NCBI RefSeq assembly: GCF_030546805.1
Contig: NZ_JAUOPC010000005.1
Span: forward strand, 389,756-453,755
Reading direction: 5' to 3'
Origin: Cyclobacterium sp. 1_MG-2023
Lineage (GTDB): Bacteria > Bacteroidota > Bacteroidia > Cytophagales > Cyclobacteriaceae
DNA: 64,000 bases
Of this stretch, positions 44,432 to 52,932 are shown in pieces. The notes under the pieces are model-generated. The model worked only from the letters and a program-made list of their open reading frames with translations, had not been told where the DNA came from and searched no databases. Position 1 is the stretch's first letter. Each line of letters opens with the position of its first letter. A program made the position numbers and the translations under genes.

Positions 44432-45250
44432 TTATGCCAAGAACAAGGATGCTATCCCCAATACTTGATCTTTGTTTAAAGGTTCATCCCAACCTTCTGT
44501 AACAGCTCCGGAATCAATTCCGGTCAATTGGGTAACATCTACTCCTCCATGCATGACATTGTCTTCCCCAGAATAGATGGCTTGTGTGGCAGCAGGCAAG
44601 GTCCCTATGGAATCTTCGGTTATCCAGCCTTTTATACTGTCTTGCCCTTTTTTGGTACGCAGCCTTCTCACCATAGATGCATGTCTTGCTTCTACAGAAT
44701 GAATAGACAAAGCCGCGGTAAGCACTACATCATTTTCCATCACATTTCCGGCTTGCCCTTTATAGGCCCTCACACCTGTATCTTCAAACGCCTGCGACAA
44801 GGCCAGAAAAGTTGGATAATCAGTGAAAGGAGAAAAATTTCCATCTGCTGTAAAATCAAATTCCGGTTCCATTACAGGGTCTCCGCCCAACACATTCCCT
44901 ACTACTTCTGTAAGAAAATTAACGTGCGCCAACTCATGATCCCTGATTTTTTCAAAGATTGCAGTATCTGCCCCATCGATAACTCCTGCATCAATCCCCA
45001 TCTGGTAATACCTGTATTCCAGATGTTCCAAAGTCAAAGCATAATTTAATACTTCGATCAAGCTCGCAGTATCTGCTTTAGCTACTTTTGGCAAAGCAGA
45101 CAATATTCCCAAGGGAACGGCAGCCATAGCCATTTTTTTACTCATGTCACCAAATCGGTGGAAGGCTTCTCTTCTCGAGAAAAACAATTCTTTTTCATCC
45201 GCATTTTTAGTATCCGGACACATTTTATCTAATAAATTCAATAAGTTCAT
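44432..45250 (-). CDS. Exported ferritin-like protein (Ferritin_2 type), second of a pair
   Basis: The 272 aa protein has a twin-arginine-like N-terminal segment (SRREAFHRFGDMSKKMAMAAV, ending PKVAKA) and a four-helix ferritin-like domain. The glutamate/histidine positions expected for a metal site are in LEHLEYRYY, IRDHELAHVNFL, AFEDTGVRAYKG and HSVEARHASMVRRL. Such desiccation-related ferritin-like proteins of Bacteroidota are of unsettled function, probably oxidative or iron-related protection in the periplasm. It follows its paralogue by 24 nt and is closed by a terminator. Confidence 0.85.
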   Translation of the reverse strand: MNLLNLLDKMCPDTKNADEKELFFSRREAFHRFGDMSKKMAMAAVPLGILSALPKVAKADTASLIEVLNYALTLEHLEYRYYQMGIDAGVIDGADTAIFEKIRDHELAHVNFLTEVVGNVLGGDPVMEPEFDFTADGNFSPFTDYPTFLALSQAFEDTGVRAYKGQAGNVMENDVVLTAALSIHSVEARHASMVRRLRTKKGQDSIKGWITEDSIGTLPAATQAIYSGEDNVMHGGVDVTQLTGIDSGAVTEGWDEPLNKDQVLGIASLFLA

Positions 45251-45274
45251 GTCTATTTCTGTTAAGGTTGAAAA

Positions 45275-45976
45275 TTAGCTTGGCAATTGACTGAAATCAA
45301 TTGGTGTGGTCACATAATTGCTGGCGGCCGTCAATACTTCTGAAAAGCTGAGCGTACGCTCCAAACCATTTCCATCAATTATGTCATCTCCTGCGAAATC
45401 CGTAGATCCGGGATTTAGCAAATCCCTAATCGCAGCTGCATGCCTTGCTTCTACAGATACAATTTTTCCTGCGATAAGTAAATAGCCTGCATCTTGAATA
45501 TGCTGTCCGGCTCCATTATAGGCCGCTACTCCTAAATCTTCAAAAGTTTTGGCTGCATTCAATACAGACATTCTATCATCAAAATTAATGGCGCTGAAGT
45601 CCACTTCTAAATCTTCAATGGCTGCACTTCCTAATGCTGCTTTAAAAAATTCTTTATGTGCTCTTTCATGTTTTTCAAGATCCCCCATAATCTCCTTCTC
45701 CTCAGCACTGGCATTGGCAAAATAGCCACCTTGCATCACCGTTGCGTAAAAAGCTGCTTCCAATTGTTCAAGTGCATAGGCATAATTTAATATCCCAATA
45801 TCTCCGGACCCTAGCATCACCCCTTCTTTTTCCATGGGGGGCATGATGTCATCATCATCATTACATCCCACCATAAACAATCCTGCTGCCGCAATGGACA
45901 ATGAACCCTTTTGAAGGAACTTGCGGCGGTTGGCATTTTTCACCAACCCTTGCGGTTTAATCAAATCCTTTTTCAT
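45275..45976 (-). CDS. Exported ferritin-like lipoprotein, first of a pair
   Basis: The 233 aa paralogue of the next gene has a twin-arginine motif and a lipobox in one leader (NRRKFLQKGSLSIAAAGLF, then MVGC), suggesting a folded, possibly metal-loaded lipoprotein exported by Tat. Ferritin-like helices with putative ligands: LEQLEAAFYATV, LEKHERAHKEFF, TFEDLGVAAYNG and VSVEARHAAAIRDL. A short Asp-rich stretch (NDDDDIMPP) follows the lipidated Cys. First gene of a two-gene unit. Confidence 0.85.
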   Translation of the reverse strand: MKKDLIKPQGLVKNANRRKFLQKGSLSIAAAGLFMVGCNDDDDIMPPMEKEGVMLGSGDIGILNYAYALEQLEAAFYATVMQGGYFANASAEEKEIMGDLEKHERAHKEFFKAALGSAAIEDLEVDFSAINFDDRMSVLNAAKTFEDLGVAAYNGAGQHIQDAGYLLIAGKIVSVEARHAAAIRDLLNPGSTDFAGDDIIDGNGLERTLSFSEVLTAASNYVTTPIDFSQLPS

Positions 45977-46270
45977 TTTTTTAAAGTTTAGGTTAATAAC
46001 TCAGTTTCGTTTTCATCATTTTAGGCCAATCGAAAATTGGATTGCTTCCTATGACTTATTTGACTAGAGTTACGAAGCTACTTTACAGCTTGGATCGAGC
46101 AAGAGTGAATTTTCTTTTGAAAATCAGCAAAAAAACCAACGAATTATTCTATCAATGACAGCCAAAATCCTTCAGCACCTGGTTTTAGAGGCTATTTAAT
46201 AAGGAAATAAAAAAAATATTTAAAGAATGAAAAAGTTTATATCACGAGAATAAAGTTAAAAATCAACCCC

Positions 46271-47836
46271 TCATTCAAAACCATGATAAAGATACAAGGC
46301 GCCATATGTCCAGTTAGGCCCAACCATTCCCGGATAGTTGATCCTATCCATCATCAAAGCCACATAACGGAAAGGATAACCTTCCGGCAATTGAACAACA
46401 TTGGGCCAAACCCGAGTTCCGGAAGACTTATCCCAAGGAGGCAAATCCATTTTTAAAGTGCCAGCTTCCTTTAAGTCAGGATAAGTATAAATAAAAATTT
46501 CTCTTTCTGAACTACCGGAAAAACAATAGGGTTCATTTCCAATTTTCTGAATAGAAGTTCCTGTGGAATTGTGTGATACAGGTCCGGCAATTTTGACATA
46601 GCCCTTGTCCCATTCGTCGGCTTCCATTACGATGGCTTTATAACCACCCTCATTCACACAGGTTAACATCCTCCACTTTTTCGCCTCCTCATCATAGAGT
46701 ATATGCGGATCCTCTATATCCCCTACGACTCCGAAAGCCTTGGCTTCCATAATTGAAAAACCAAACCTAGGATCCCTTCTACTCTGAATGGCCAATAGTT
46801 GTTTTTTCTCCAATTCAGGATTGGCATAAGCACTAAAACCTGTAGTCAGCCCTTTCCATAAATTATCATTTCTATCAAAAACCAGATGAGAGGCAACTTC
46901 ATTTCTCAACAAACCATCTCCCCTATCGAAAAGAATGACTCCCTCTAACTTGATGTCAAATACGGAGGGATTCATACTGAAAACCCCCTGAATATGATGA
47001 GGCAAAGCGCGGCCTCTGATAGACATGGTGTACCAAAGGCGCCCTTTATCCAGTAAAGGCGATCCATCTTCATAGGTAATGGCACGAATATCCGCCAAGC
47101 CAACCCCTGTGCTTAACCCCATAAGTACTTTATCTAACTTTATCTCCCCTGAGTCAAGGGCCACAAATAGGTGAGATTGGAAGCTGTGCAAATACTCTTT
47201 TTTTCGCAAATCAATTAAATGGTTGAAATCCGATTGAGCTATTACCTGTGGCAAATCACCGTCTTTCAAATACAGTACCAAGCCACTTCCTAACATCTGC
47301 AAGTATAGCTTGCCATTTAATCTGGCATTTTGGGGGAAATTAACTTCAATAGGCGCTTCCTTAGAAAGCCCTTTCTTGTCCGTATAGTGCAGGCTTACAC
47401 CTACCGGTTTTTCATCATTGAAAAGTACTTTGATGGTAAATTTTTCTTTTGACCCTTTACCAAAAAATGTAAAGCCAAGCGCCCCCTTGCCTTTACAGGA
47501 AGCCAAATCCAGAGAATAAGTAGCTACCGGATTAAAGCCTCCAAACCAAATATTTGTTGCTGTTTTTGACAAGGATCGGATGGCCAATTGACTGGAGACT
47601 ATCTCAACTTTTGCACTGTCCTTTAATTGGTGAATCACCGGGTGCATGATAGAAAAACCAATGCTTTTCTCCGGCCAAATCCCCGCTAAAGGAATGGTCT
47701 GGTCTTCATCAAAAACCAACCTTTTTGAGGCTTGACGAGTAAATTTTATTTGCTCAGGAAGGACCTGAGACTGTAGAGCAGACTGAAAAGTAAATAAAAA
47801 TAGGCTAATAATACAAGCACGTTTGGTTAGGGGCAT
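46271..47836 (-). CDS. Secreted propeller-like protein of unknown function
   Basis: The 521 aa protein has a signal peptide (ACIISLFLFTFQSALQSQ). The first 230 residues are beta-rich (laminin-G/concanavalin-like look: ATYSLDLASCKGKGALGFTFFG, LNGKLYLQMLGSGLVLYLKDG). The second half has strand-turn patterns of a five-bladed glycan-active propeller (GRLWYTMSIRG, GDIEDPHILYDEEAKKWRML, GNEPYCFSGSSEREIFIYTY). DPHILYD recalls the GH43/GH32-type fold, but I cannot assign catalytic residues and make no enzyme claim. No close operon partner. Confidence 0.65.
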   Translation of the reverse strand: MPLTKRACIISLFLFTFQSALQSQVLPEQIKFTRQASKRLVFDEDQTIPLAGIWPEKSIGFSIMHPVIHQLKDSAKVEIVSSQLAIRSLSKTATNIWFGGFNPVATYSLDLASCKGKGALGFTFFGKGSKEKFTIKVLFNDEKPVGVSLHYTDKKGLSKEAPIEVNFPQNARLNGKLYLQMLGSGLVLYLKDGDLPQVIAQSDFNHLIDLRKKEYLHSFQSHLFVALDSGEIKLDKVLMGLSTGVGLADIRAITYEDGSPLLDKGRLWYTMSIRGRALPHHIQGVFSMNPSVFDIKLEGVILFDRGDGLLRNEVASHLVFDRNDNLWKGLTTGFSAYANPELEKKQLLAIQSRRDPRFGFSIMEAKAFGVVGDIEDPHILYDEEAKKWRMLTCVNEGGYKAIVMEADEWDKGYVKIAGPVSHNSTGTSIQKIGNEPYCFSGSSEREIFIYTYPDLKEAGTLKMDLPPWDKSSGTRVWPNVVQLPEGYPFRYVALMMDRINYPGMVGPNWTYGALYLYHGFE

Positions 47837-47871
47837 AGGGCAATCGGTTATCTTTAGGTTTACTGCAAATA

Positions 47872-48507
47872 TTAAGACTTTTGTTTAACATTAAATCTTA
47901 ATACGGTTTTTAATTTTTCTTCGGGCACTTTCCTGAAGTCCGACAGGTAAATTTCACGGTGTGTTTTGGAAAGCCTGATTAGCTCATTTTCTTTTGCATA
48001 AGTTTCCATTATTGAAAAAGTTTCATCCTCCTTGTCATAACTTCCAATATGAAGCATTTGTACACATAAGCCTTCTTCAATTGTTTCGAATTTGACCTTA
48101 TCTAAAAGGGCATGGGGTTTTTTACGATGGGTTAAAGCATGCATCTCCAGGTAGAATGCTTCTGTTACAAAATCAGGCTGGCGAATCATAAGGTTAAACA
48201 CCAAATCATCTTTGTTGATGCTGCTATTAAAATTTTCCTTGGCTTCCTCATTGATATCCCAGATTCCTTCGAGCGGATAAACGGTATAATCCAGATAGCC
48301 TTCCGGTGGGTTTTTGCTTTTTTTCAAGGTCATTTTTATGGCATAGGACAAGGAGTATAGCACAGCGATATATTCAGCAAACTGGCTACTGTTGGGATTT
48401 CCTTCACCTGTAATGGTTATGAACTTTAGCGCCGGGACTTTTAGCTTTTCCGGCTTGGCTTTCGGTAAATAAAGCGCTTTTTCAGATTTTCTCCACTCAT
48501 ATTTCAT
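47872..48507 (-). CDS. GyrI-like small-molecule-binding protein
   Basis: The 211 aa soluble protein matches the stand-alone GyrI-like type (YdhA/SOUL-fold): starts KYEWRKSEKALYLPKAKPE, then KLKVPALKFITITGEGNPNSSQFAEYI, a central YPLEGIWDI, and a closing EIYLSDFRKVPEEKLKTVLR. Such proteins bind or hydrolyse small organic compounds, but the ligand is unknown. The stop codon is only 35 nt from the upstream start of the propeller-like gene, so the two may share a transcript. Confidence 0.8.
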   Translation of the reverse strand: MKYEWRKSEKALYLPKAKPEKLKVPALKFITITGEGNPNSSQFAEYIAVLYSLSYAIKMTLKKSKNPPEGYLDYTVYPLEGIWDINEEAKENFNSSINKDDLVFNLMIRQPDFVTEAFYLEMHALTHRKKPHALLDKVKFETIEEGLCVQMLHIGSYDKEDETFSIMETYAKENELIRLSKTHREIYLSDFRKVPEEKLKTVLRFNVKQKS

Positions 48508-48624
48508 GGTTAAAAAGAATTAATTGCTGATGCTTCAAATAGTTAATAGACGCTATTTTGAAGGGATAGTGAATTTCCTTACAATTTACCCAAACTGCCT
48601 TAAAAACATAGCTTACATACAGCA

Positions 48625-48665
48625 TAAAAAAAGGCCTAAAAGAGTGCGCAACTCTTTTAGGCCTT
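48625..48665 (-). terminator. Terminator of the DoxX-MarR-nitroreductase operon
   Basis: AAGGCCTAAAAGAGT (48631-48645) and its perfect 15-bp complement (48651-48665) enclose a 5-nt loop. On the minus strand a T-run (TTTTTT, from 48630 down) follows. It lies 47 nt after the nitroreductase stop. Confidence 0.9.
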
Positions 48666-48711
48666 ATCTAACCAATGGATTATAACCACCTACTTTTATT
48701 AAGTTGGTTAA

Positions 48712-49344
48712 TTAATCCAGTACAGTTACTAAATCCTCTTTGCTTTTTCTTACTTTCTTAAGATTAACCAACCAGTCTTTTTCGCTGTCTCTATATCCCA
48801 AAGGAAGTATCACACAACTTCTCAGTCCTTTTTCCTTCAATCCTAAAATTTCATCCAAGGCATCAGGATCAAAACCCTCCATCGGTGTGCTGTCCACTCC
48901 TTCAAAGGCTGCGGCAGCAATGGCTTGAGAAAAGGCAATATAGGCTTGCTTGGAGGTATGGTTAAAATTCTCTTCAGCAGACCTGTTTGGATAGGTAGCT
49001 AAAAGTTGCTTTCTATAGTTCTCCCAACCCTCATTGGTAAATCCCCTTTTCTCATTGGTAAGGTCAAACATTTTATTGATTCGTTCTTCGGTATAGGTAT
49101 CCCATGCCGCAAAGACCAATAAATGAGAGCAATCAGTTACCACGGATTGATTCCAGGCAATGGGTCTAATTTTCTCCTTAATTTCTTGGTTTGTTATTAC
49201 CAAAACCTCAAAAGGCTGCAAACCACTTGAGGTAGGTGCCAATGATATGGCCTCAATGATATTGTCCACCTTCTCCTGCGCTATTTTTTCACCATTCATG
49301 GCTTTCGCAGCATATCTCCAATTCAATTTGTCAATTAATTCCAT
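48712..49344 (-). CDS. Nitroreductase-family NAD(P)H-dependent oxidoreductase
   Basis: FMN-dependent oxidoreductase of the NfsB type, reducing nitro compounds, quinones or similar electrophiles. The 210 aa protein has LNWRYAAKAMNGEKI at the start (Arg/Lys contact to FMN), ISLAPTSSGLQPFEVLVI, the central SQAIAAAAFEGVDSTPMEGF and the closing GLRSCVILPLGYRDSEKDW, all family hallmarks. It is 11 nt after the MarR gene and last in the DoxX-MarR-nitroreductase unit. Confidence 0.92.
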   Translation of the reverse strand: MELIDKLNWRYAAKAMNGEKIAQEKVDNIIEAISLAPTSSGLQPFEVLVITNQEIKEKIRPIAWNQSVVTDCSHLLVFAAWDTYTEERINKMFDLTNEKRGFTNEGWENYRKQLLATYPNRSAEENFNHTSKQAYIAFSQAIAAAAFEGVDSTPMEGFDPDALDEILGLKEKGLRSCVILPLGYRDSEKDWLVNLKKVRKSKEDLVTVLD

Positions 49345-49355
49345 TTTTACTTTTA

Positions 49356-49820
49356 CTATTTAATCTTATTATCATTTTTATTGTCTGAAAGCGCCTTTAT
49401 CCAATTATTCAAGGTGTTTCTTAAATTCGATATCTCTTCCACCGTAATACCCTCATGGGCTAACCCCTCCAGCATTTGCTCAGGGATGGGAGAAGCCAAT
49501 TCTTTTAATTCTTTCCCTTTTTTGGTTAAGGTTACAATCACACTCCTTTCATCTTCATTGGACCGAGTCCTGTTGATTAAACCCATGGATTCAATTCTTT
49601 TCAGCAACGGAGAAACGGTATTGGTATCCAAAAATAATTTCTCTTTGATTTCATTGATACGCATACCATCCGACTCCCATAATACCATCATGACCAAATA
49701 TTGAGGGTAGGTCAAGCCTATTTTACTCAAAAAGGGTTTGTAAGCCTTGGTAATCAGTCTTGAAACTGAGTAAAAGGGAAAACAGATTTGATTTTTTAAT
49801 TCAAGTTGTGAATATGTCAT
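49356..49820 (-). CDS. MarR-family regulator of the OhrR type
   Basis: Winged-helix repressor that senses peroxide or electrophile through an N-terminal cysteine. The 154 aa protein has Cys13 in LELKNQICFPFYSVSRLI, the position of the reactive cysteine of OhrR, followed by YKPFLSKIGLTYPQYLVMMVLWE, the DNA-binding helix LFLDTNTVSPLLKRIESMGLI-type and the wing RTRSNEDERSVIV. It overlaps the DoxX stop codon by one base and precedes the nitroreductase by 11 nt. Confidence 0.92.
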   Translation of the reverse strand: MTYSQLELKNQICFPFYSVSRLITKAYKPFLSKIGLTYPQYLVMMVLWESDGMRINEIKEKLFLDTNTVSPLLKRIESMGLINRTRSNEDERSVIVTLTKKGKELKELASPIPEQMLEGLAHEGITVEEISNLRNTLNNWIKALSDNKNDNKIK

Positions 49821-50245
49821 CAGTCCTTATTTTTCTTCGATCGGTAATCAGCCCAAGATCCTGCGGACCATAAAGCCCAAGCGATTAGAACAGGTTGAAA
49901 AAACAAGCGAATTAGCCTTGCCCTATCAGAATCCAATGCTCCAAATGCATCTTTACTATCGAGGTATTGGGCTATATTTCCAGGGAAAATCAGTAGAAAA
50001 AAAGCAGCTAGTGCCCAACCAAAGTTCACTCGCTGACTTTTCCAAAAAGCCAAACCAAGCGCTAGAACTATTTCTACATAGCCGGATAATACCACTACCA
50101 AATCTTTACTCATCGGCACCCAGTCAGGCACCTGTGCCTGGAAATCAACCCTATTGAAAGTTAAATGACTGATACCCGCATAAAGCATAAATGCGGCTAA
50201 GAGTAGCCTGAATATATTTTGTAGCGTTGAAGTCTCCTTTTTCAT
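49820..50245 (-). CDS. DoxX-family membrane protein
   Basis: The 141 aa inner-membrane protein has four hydrophobic helices (IFRLLLAAFMLYAGISHL, LVVVLSGYVEIVLALGLAFW, WALAAFFLLIFPGNIAQYL, LIRLFFQPVLIAWALWSAG). The DoxX signature is in the first pair (YAGISHL, PDWVP). DoxX-like proteins partner with oxidoreductases in thiol or quinone stress. First gene of the unit; its stop overlaps the MarR start. Confidence 0.85.
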   Translation of the reverse strand: MKKETSTLQNIFRLLLAAFMLYAGISHLTFNRVDFQAQVPDWVPMSKDLVVVLSGYVEIVLALGLAFWKSQRVNFGWALAAFFLLIFPGNIAQYLDSKDAFGALDSDRARLIRLFFQPVLIAWALWSAGSWADYRSKKNKD

Positions 50246-50272
50246 GATGGTTCTTTTATATCTTGCAAGTTT

Positions 50273-50288
50273 ATATCGTAAACGACAT
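50273..50288. promoter_or_regulatory. Possible MarR operator
   Basis: ATATCGTAAACGACAT is an imperfect inverted repeat (12 of 16 positions symmetric, core TCGTAAACGA) 28 bp upstream of the DoxX start. A second palindromic core, CTTGCAAG, lies about 10 bp closer. Either could bind the OhrR-type regulator. Confidence 0.3.
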
Positions 50289-50359
50289 AGTTACATGAAA
50301 AGTTTCTTCCTTCCCAATTTTTTTAAAAAAAATGCAGTGAATTAAGAGAGGTAGGGATC

Positions 50360-51031
50360 TTATAGATCGATCAATTCATCTCTAAGCAACTTGGCATCAG
50401 CCAATAATTGCTTGATAGCAGTTTTATTTAGGCCATTGTAAATCCCTCTGATGTGTCGTTCATTGTCAATCAGTAAAATATTTTCGGTATGTAAAAAATC
50501 ATCAGGGCTCTTTTGGAGTCCCATATCTTCTTCCACAAAGAACTGATTTCTTCCCAGTTCATAAATAACCTGCCTTTCGCCGGTCAACAAATACCAATTT
50601 TCACTACTGATGCCATTTTTTTCGGCATAGGCATTAAGTTCAGGCACACCGTCCATATCCGGAGTTACAGAATAAGAAAGCAGTTGAAGGCCTTTATCCT
50701 CAGACAATTCCTCCTGAACCAGATCCATATTGGCCATCATCTTAGGACATATGCCCGGGCAGGTGGTAAAGAAAAAATTTACAATGGTGATTTTATCATC
50801 AAAGACATCAGCAGTTACTGTATCCCCCAATTGGTTGTAAACCTGAAATTCAGGGATCTCGTGAAAAGTTTCCGGCACTTCGTCCTTGTTGGCAAACCAA
50901 CGAGGTGTAAAGGTTGATTCTTCGTAATAGGGCAATTCCATACCTAAAGTCCCCTCCACTTCACTTTGCTGTTTGTCTGTATTACAGGCTACAGCAAATA
51001 CTGCAATTAGTATAATTATTAATTTATTCAT
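50360..51031 (-). CDS. SCO1/SenC-family copper-binding lipoprotein
   Basis: Thioredoxin-fold protein of the SCO family, delivering copper to or reducing thiols of cytochrome oxidase or other copper enzymes. The 223 aa protein has a lipoprotein leader (LIAVFAVAC, Cys16), the copper motif TTCPGICPKM (CxxxC) and a downstream His in DDFLHTENI, the three classic ligands. The start ATG 51031 (MNKLIIIL) overlaps the MORN-protein stop by 8 nt; an upstream start at 51172 would lie inside that gene and is rejected. Last gene of the six-gene sigma-to-SCO operon. Confidence 0.9.
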   Translation of the reverse strand: MNKLIIILIAVFAVACNTDKQQSEVEGTLGMELPYYEESTFTPRWFANKDEVPETFHEIPEFQVYNQLGDTVTADVFDDKITIVNFFFTTCPGICPKMMANMDLVQEELSEDKGLQLLSYSVTPDMDGVPELNAYAEKNGISSENWYLLTGERQVIYELGRNQFFVEEDMGLQKSPDDFLHTENILLIDNERHIRGIYNGLNKTAIKQLLADAKLLRDELIDL

Positions 51032-51626
51032 CAGTAACAATGTTTTCTCCCTCCAATTCATAGCATAAATTGGCCCTATTGAGGCCAAAAATCCTTCCAT
51101 TTTTTGCTTCATAATTGACGAACAATTCCCCATTTTCTCTCCAGGCCCTTTGTAAACCTTCCTCTTTACCATTCACAATATTTAGCTCTTTAAAAGGCTG
51201 TCTACTGGCATACCATTGCTTTTGCGAACCATGAGCCATGCCTTTACTATAATTAGATGCTGAGCGCAAATGACCATTGATCCACCAGGACCTGACCTTT
51301 CCATCCAACCTGTTATTTTCATAAAAAGCTTCAAAGCTCAATTCTCCATTTTCAAACCAACGCTTGAGCACACCATTTCTCTTTCCACCCAAGTAGGTGA
51401 TTTCCTCTGAAATTTGCCCATTTGAATAGGTGGCCACAGCTAGCCCATTGAAGGGTTTTCCTTTGTAATACACAATCCCTTCATTAGGATTAAGTTCAAG
51501 CATTTCTTTGGCTACCCGCTCTACTATTTCAACCGTAGACTTGTCTGTTTCATTACTCCCAAAAATTGCAGCAAAAACCCCTAGAAAAAGCCAGGAAAAC
51601 CAATAATAGTGTTTAATGAATAGCAT
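51024..51626 (-). CDS. MORN-variant repeat protein (YwqK-like)
   Basis: The 200 aa protein has an N-terminal hydrophobic leader (YYWFSWLFLGVFAAIFG) and about five MORN-variant repeats of the type GxxxGxxxxWxxNGxL: GGKRNGVLKRWFENGELSFEAFY, LDGKVRSWWINGHLRSASNYS, GMAHGSQKQWYASRQPFKEL, GKEEGLQRAWRENGELFVNYE. MORN proteins are membrane- or envelope-associated; the partner is unknown. Overlaps the neighbouring genes on both sides (14 and 8 nt), so it is part of the same translationally coupled operon. Confidence 0.8.
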   Translation of the reverse strand: MLFIKHYYWFSWLFLGVFAAIFGSNETDKSTVEIVERVAKEMLELNPNEGIVYYKGKPFNGLAVATYSNGQISEEITYLGGKRNGVLKRWFENGELSFEAFYENNRLDGKVRSWWINGHLRSASNYSKGMAHGSQKQWYASRQPFKELNIVNGKEEGLQRAWRENGELFVNYEAKNGRIFGLNRANLCYELEGENIVTDE

Positions 51627-52428
51627 TTGGGCTTCCTTGGTAATTTCCCGGAAACAGAATATAATACCTATTCAAATACAACTCATTTTGAATATGGTAA
51701 TGATAGGTTGCCGTCGTATTGTATTTGGTGGACGACACATGCCCACCGGAATCATCCAAATCGGTGGGATAAGTCCCTGTCGTTGCACATTTTCTTCCAT
51801 ACAAGAAAAAGCCATCCGATATTATTCCGATTAGATTGTCATCATCATCAGAAAAAGCCAAGGGCTCAAGATGGTAATGGTAACTCTGAGGGCCCGTATG
51901 GGCGCCGTTGAAGTCCAAAGATGGCGCAGCGTCATCCAAAGGTAGGTTGGGACCTTCTTTATCATTATAAATCATGGATCCACTCACGGCAATTCCAATG
52001 GGGCCTAATCCGGTAGAAGATGGTGCAGCAGCTTTTGTCGGAACAGCAGGTACTATTAGGCTATAAGCCCCATTAAAGTCATCAATATTCCCCGGAGCCA
52101 TTTGACCAAATGAAGTATAGGTGGGATTTACAAATAAGGGATGGTTTACTTCCGCAGCTTCGGTGACCAATACCCTTCCTCTTGGATCTGTTGCTACGCG
52201 CTTGGTGGTATTGGACCAGTATGGAGACCCATGATTAGGAAGACCATTGGATTCAATAATGATTTCGTCTCCATCGAGCATAATTGTGGTATTTTCTTTG
52301 TCAAAAACCTCAAATGCGGCAGGTAGCTCGGTAATTTTTTCCGCGGAATTGGCCTTTCCCGCATTACAAGACCAGGAAAGTAATACTGCCAAGGCAATAA
52401 AAACTTTATCGATGCCAAATCTTTCCAT
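51613..52428 (-). CDS. YHYH-domain lipoprotein
   Basis: The 271 aa exported lipoprotein (LLSWSC leader) carries the YHYH domain twice as the motif itself: QSYHYHLEPLAF and TATYHYHIQNELY, with GHVSSTK, DGFFLYG and CATTGTYPTDLDDS between them. The histidine/tyrosine motif is suspected to bind metal, but the family function is unknown. The ATG at 52428 is near the Spy-like gene (24 nt). Within an ECF-sigma operon ending in SCO1, a copper or metal role is a reasonable guess only. Confidence 0.83.
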   Translation of the reverse strand: MERFGIDKVFIALAVLLSWSCNAGKANSAEKITELPAAFEVFDKENTTIMLDGDEIIIESNGLPNHGSPYWSNTTKRVATDPRGRVLVTEAAEVNHPLFVNPTYTSFGQMAPGNIDDFNGAYSLIVPAVPTKAAAPSSTGLGPIGIAVSGSMIYNDKEGPNLPLDDAAPSLDFNGAHTGPQSYHYHLEPLAFSDDDDNLIGIISDGFFLYGRKCATTGTYPTDLDDSGGHVSSTKYNTTATYHYHIQNELYLNRYYILFPGNYQGSPNAIH

Positions 52429-52452
52429 GTCAATACTTAATTTCTCAGTGGA

Positions 52453-52932
52453 TCAATTACCCCTAGGAGGAGGTAGGTTATTTCCACCTCCTCTAACCAA
52501 TACTTGCTGTAAATTTTTTACGATGTTCTCAAAAGCTTCTTGTTGCTCTTCGTTGCAAATTGCTTTCAACTCCTCAAAATGCTTAAAAGTAATTTCAGCT
52601 TTTCTTGACTCCGTCTTGGCAATTGCTTCCAATTTCTCGTTCTTTTCCTGTTCGTCTATATCCGATAATTTCAAAAAATCGAAATATTCCTTCACCAATT
52701 TTCTATGATTTTGCTGCAACGCAGACATTTGCTGTTGGTGCACCATAGCAGAAGCAAAATACTTTTTTTCTTGCTCTTCTGAAAGTCCCAAATCTTCGCT
52801 GATCCTATTTTTAAAATCCGCATCCCCGCCTCCCTGTAAAGGCGGTTTAGGCCCTCTCCAAATGACCAAGGTCAGCAATATGTTTAGCACCAGAAGGCTG
52901 ATAAATCCAATCTTGTATACCTTATTACCCAT
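52453..52932 (-). CDS. Spy/CpxP-like periplasmic protein
   Basis: The 159 aa protein has one N-terminal membrane anchor (IGFISLLVLNILLTLVIW) and a helical periplasmic part of the Spy/CpxP/heavy-metal-sensor type, with LGLSEEQEKKYFASAMVHQQQM, a long amphipathic helix (HRKLVKEYFDFLKLSD) and a flexible Gly/Pro-rich tail (RGGGNNLPPPRGN). Such proteins act as chaperones or sensors in envelope stress. It shares one base with the preceding small gene. Confidence 0.8.
   Translation of the reverse strand: MGNKVYKIGFISLLVLNILLTLVIWRGPKPPLQGGGDADFKNRISEDLGLSEEQEKKYFASAMVHQQQMSALQQNHRKLVKEYFDFLKLSDIDEQEKNEKLEAIAKTESRKAEITFKHFEELKAICNEEQQEAFENIVKNLQQVLVRGGGNNLPPPRGN

Noticed and set aside
44528..45049. 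173-codon plus-strand frame inside the ferritin-like gene
   Set aside because: The minus-strand frame has the ferritin-like metal-ligand pattern and a leader; the opposite frame has no recognisable features.
51032..51172. Longer N-terminus for the SCO1 protein (start 51172)
   Set aside because: It would run 140 nt into the MORN-protein gene and push the lipobox away from the N-terminus; ATG 51031 places the Cys at residue 16.
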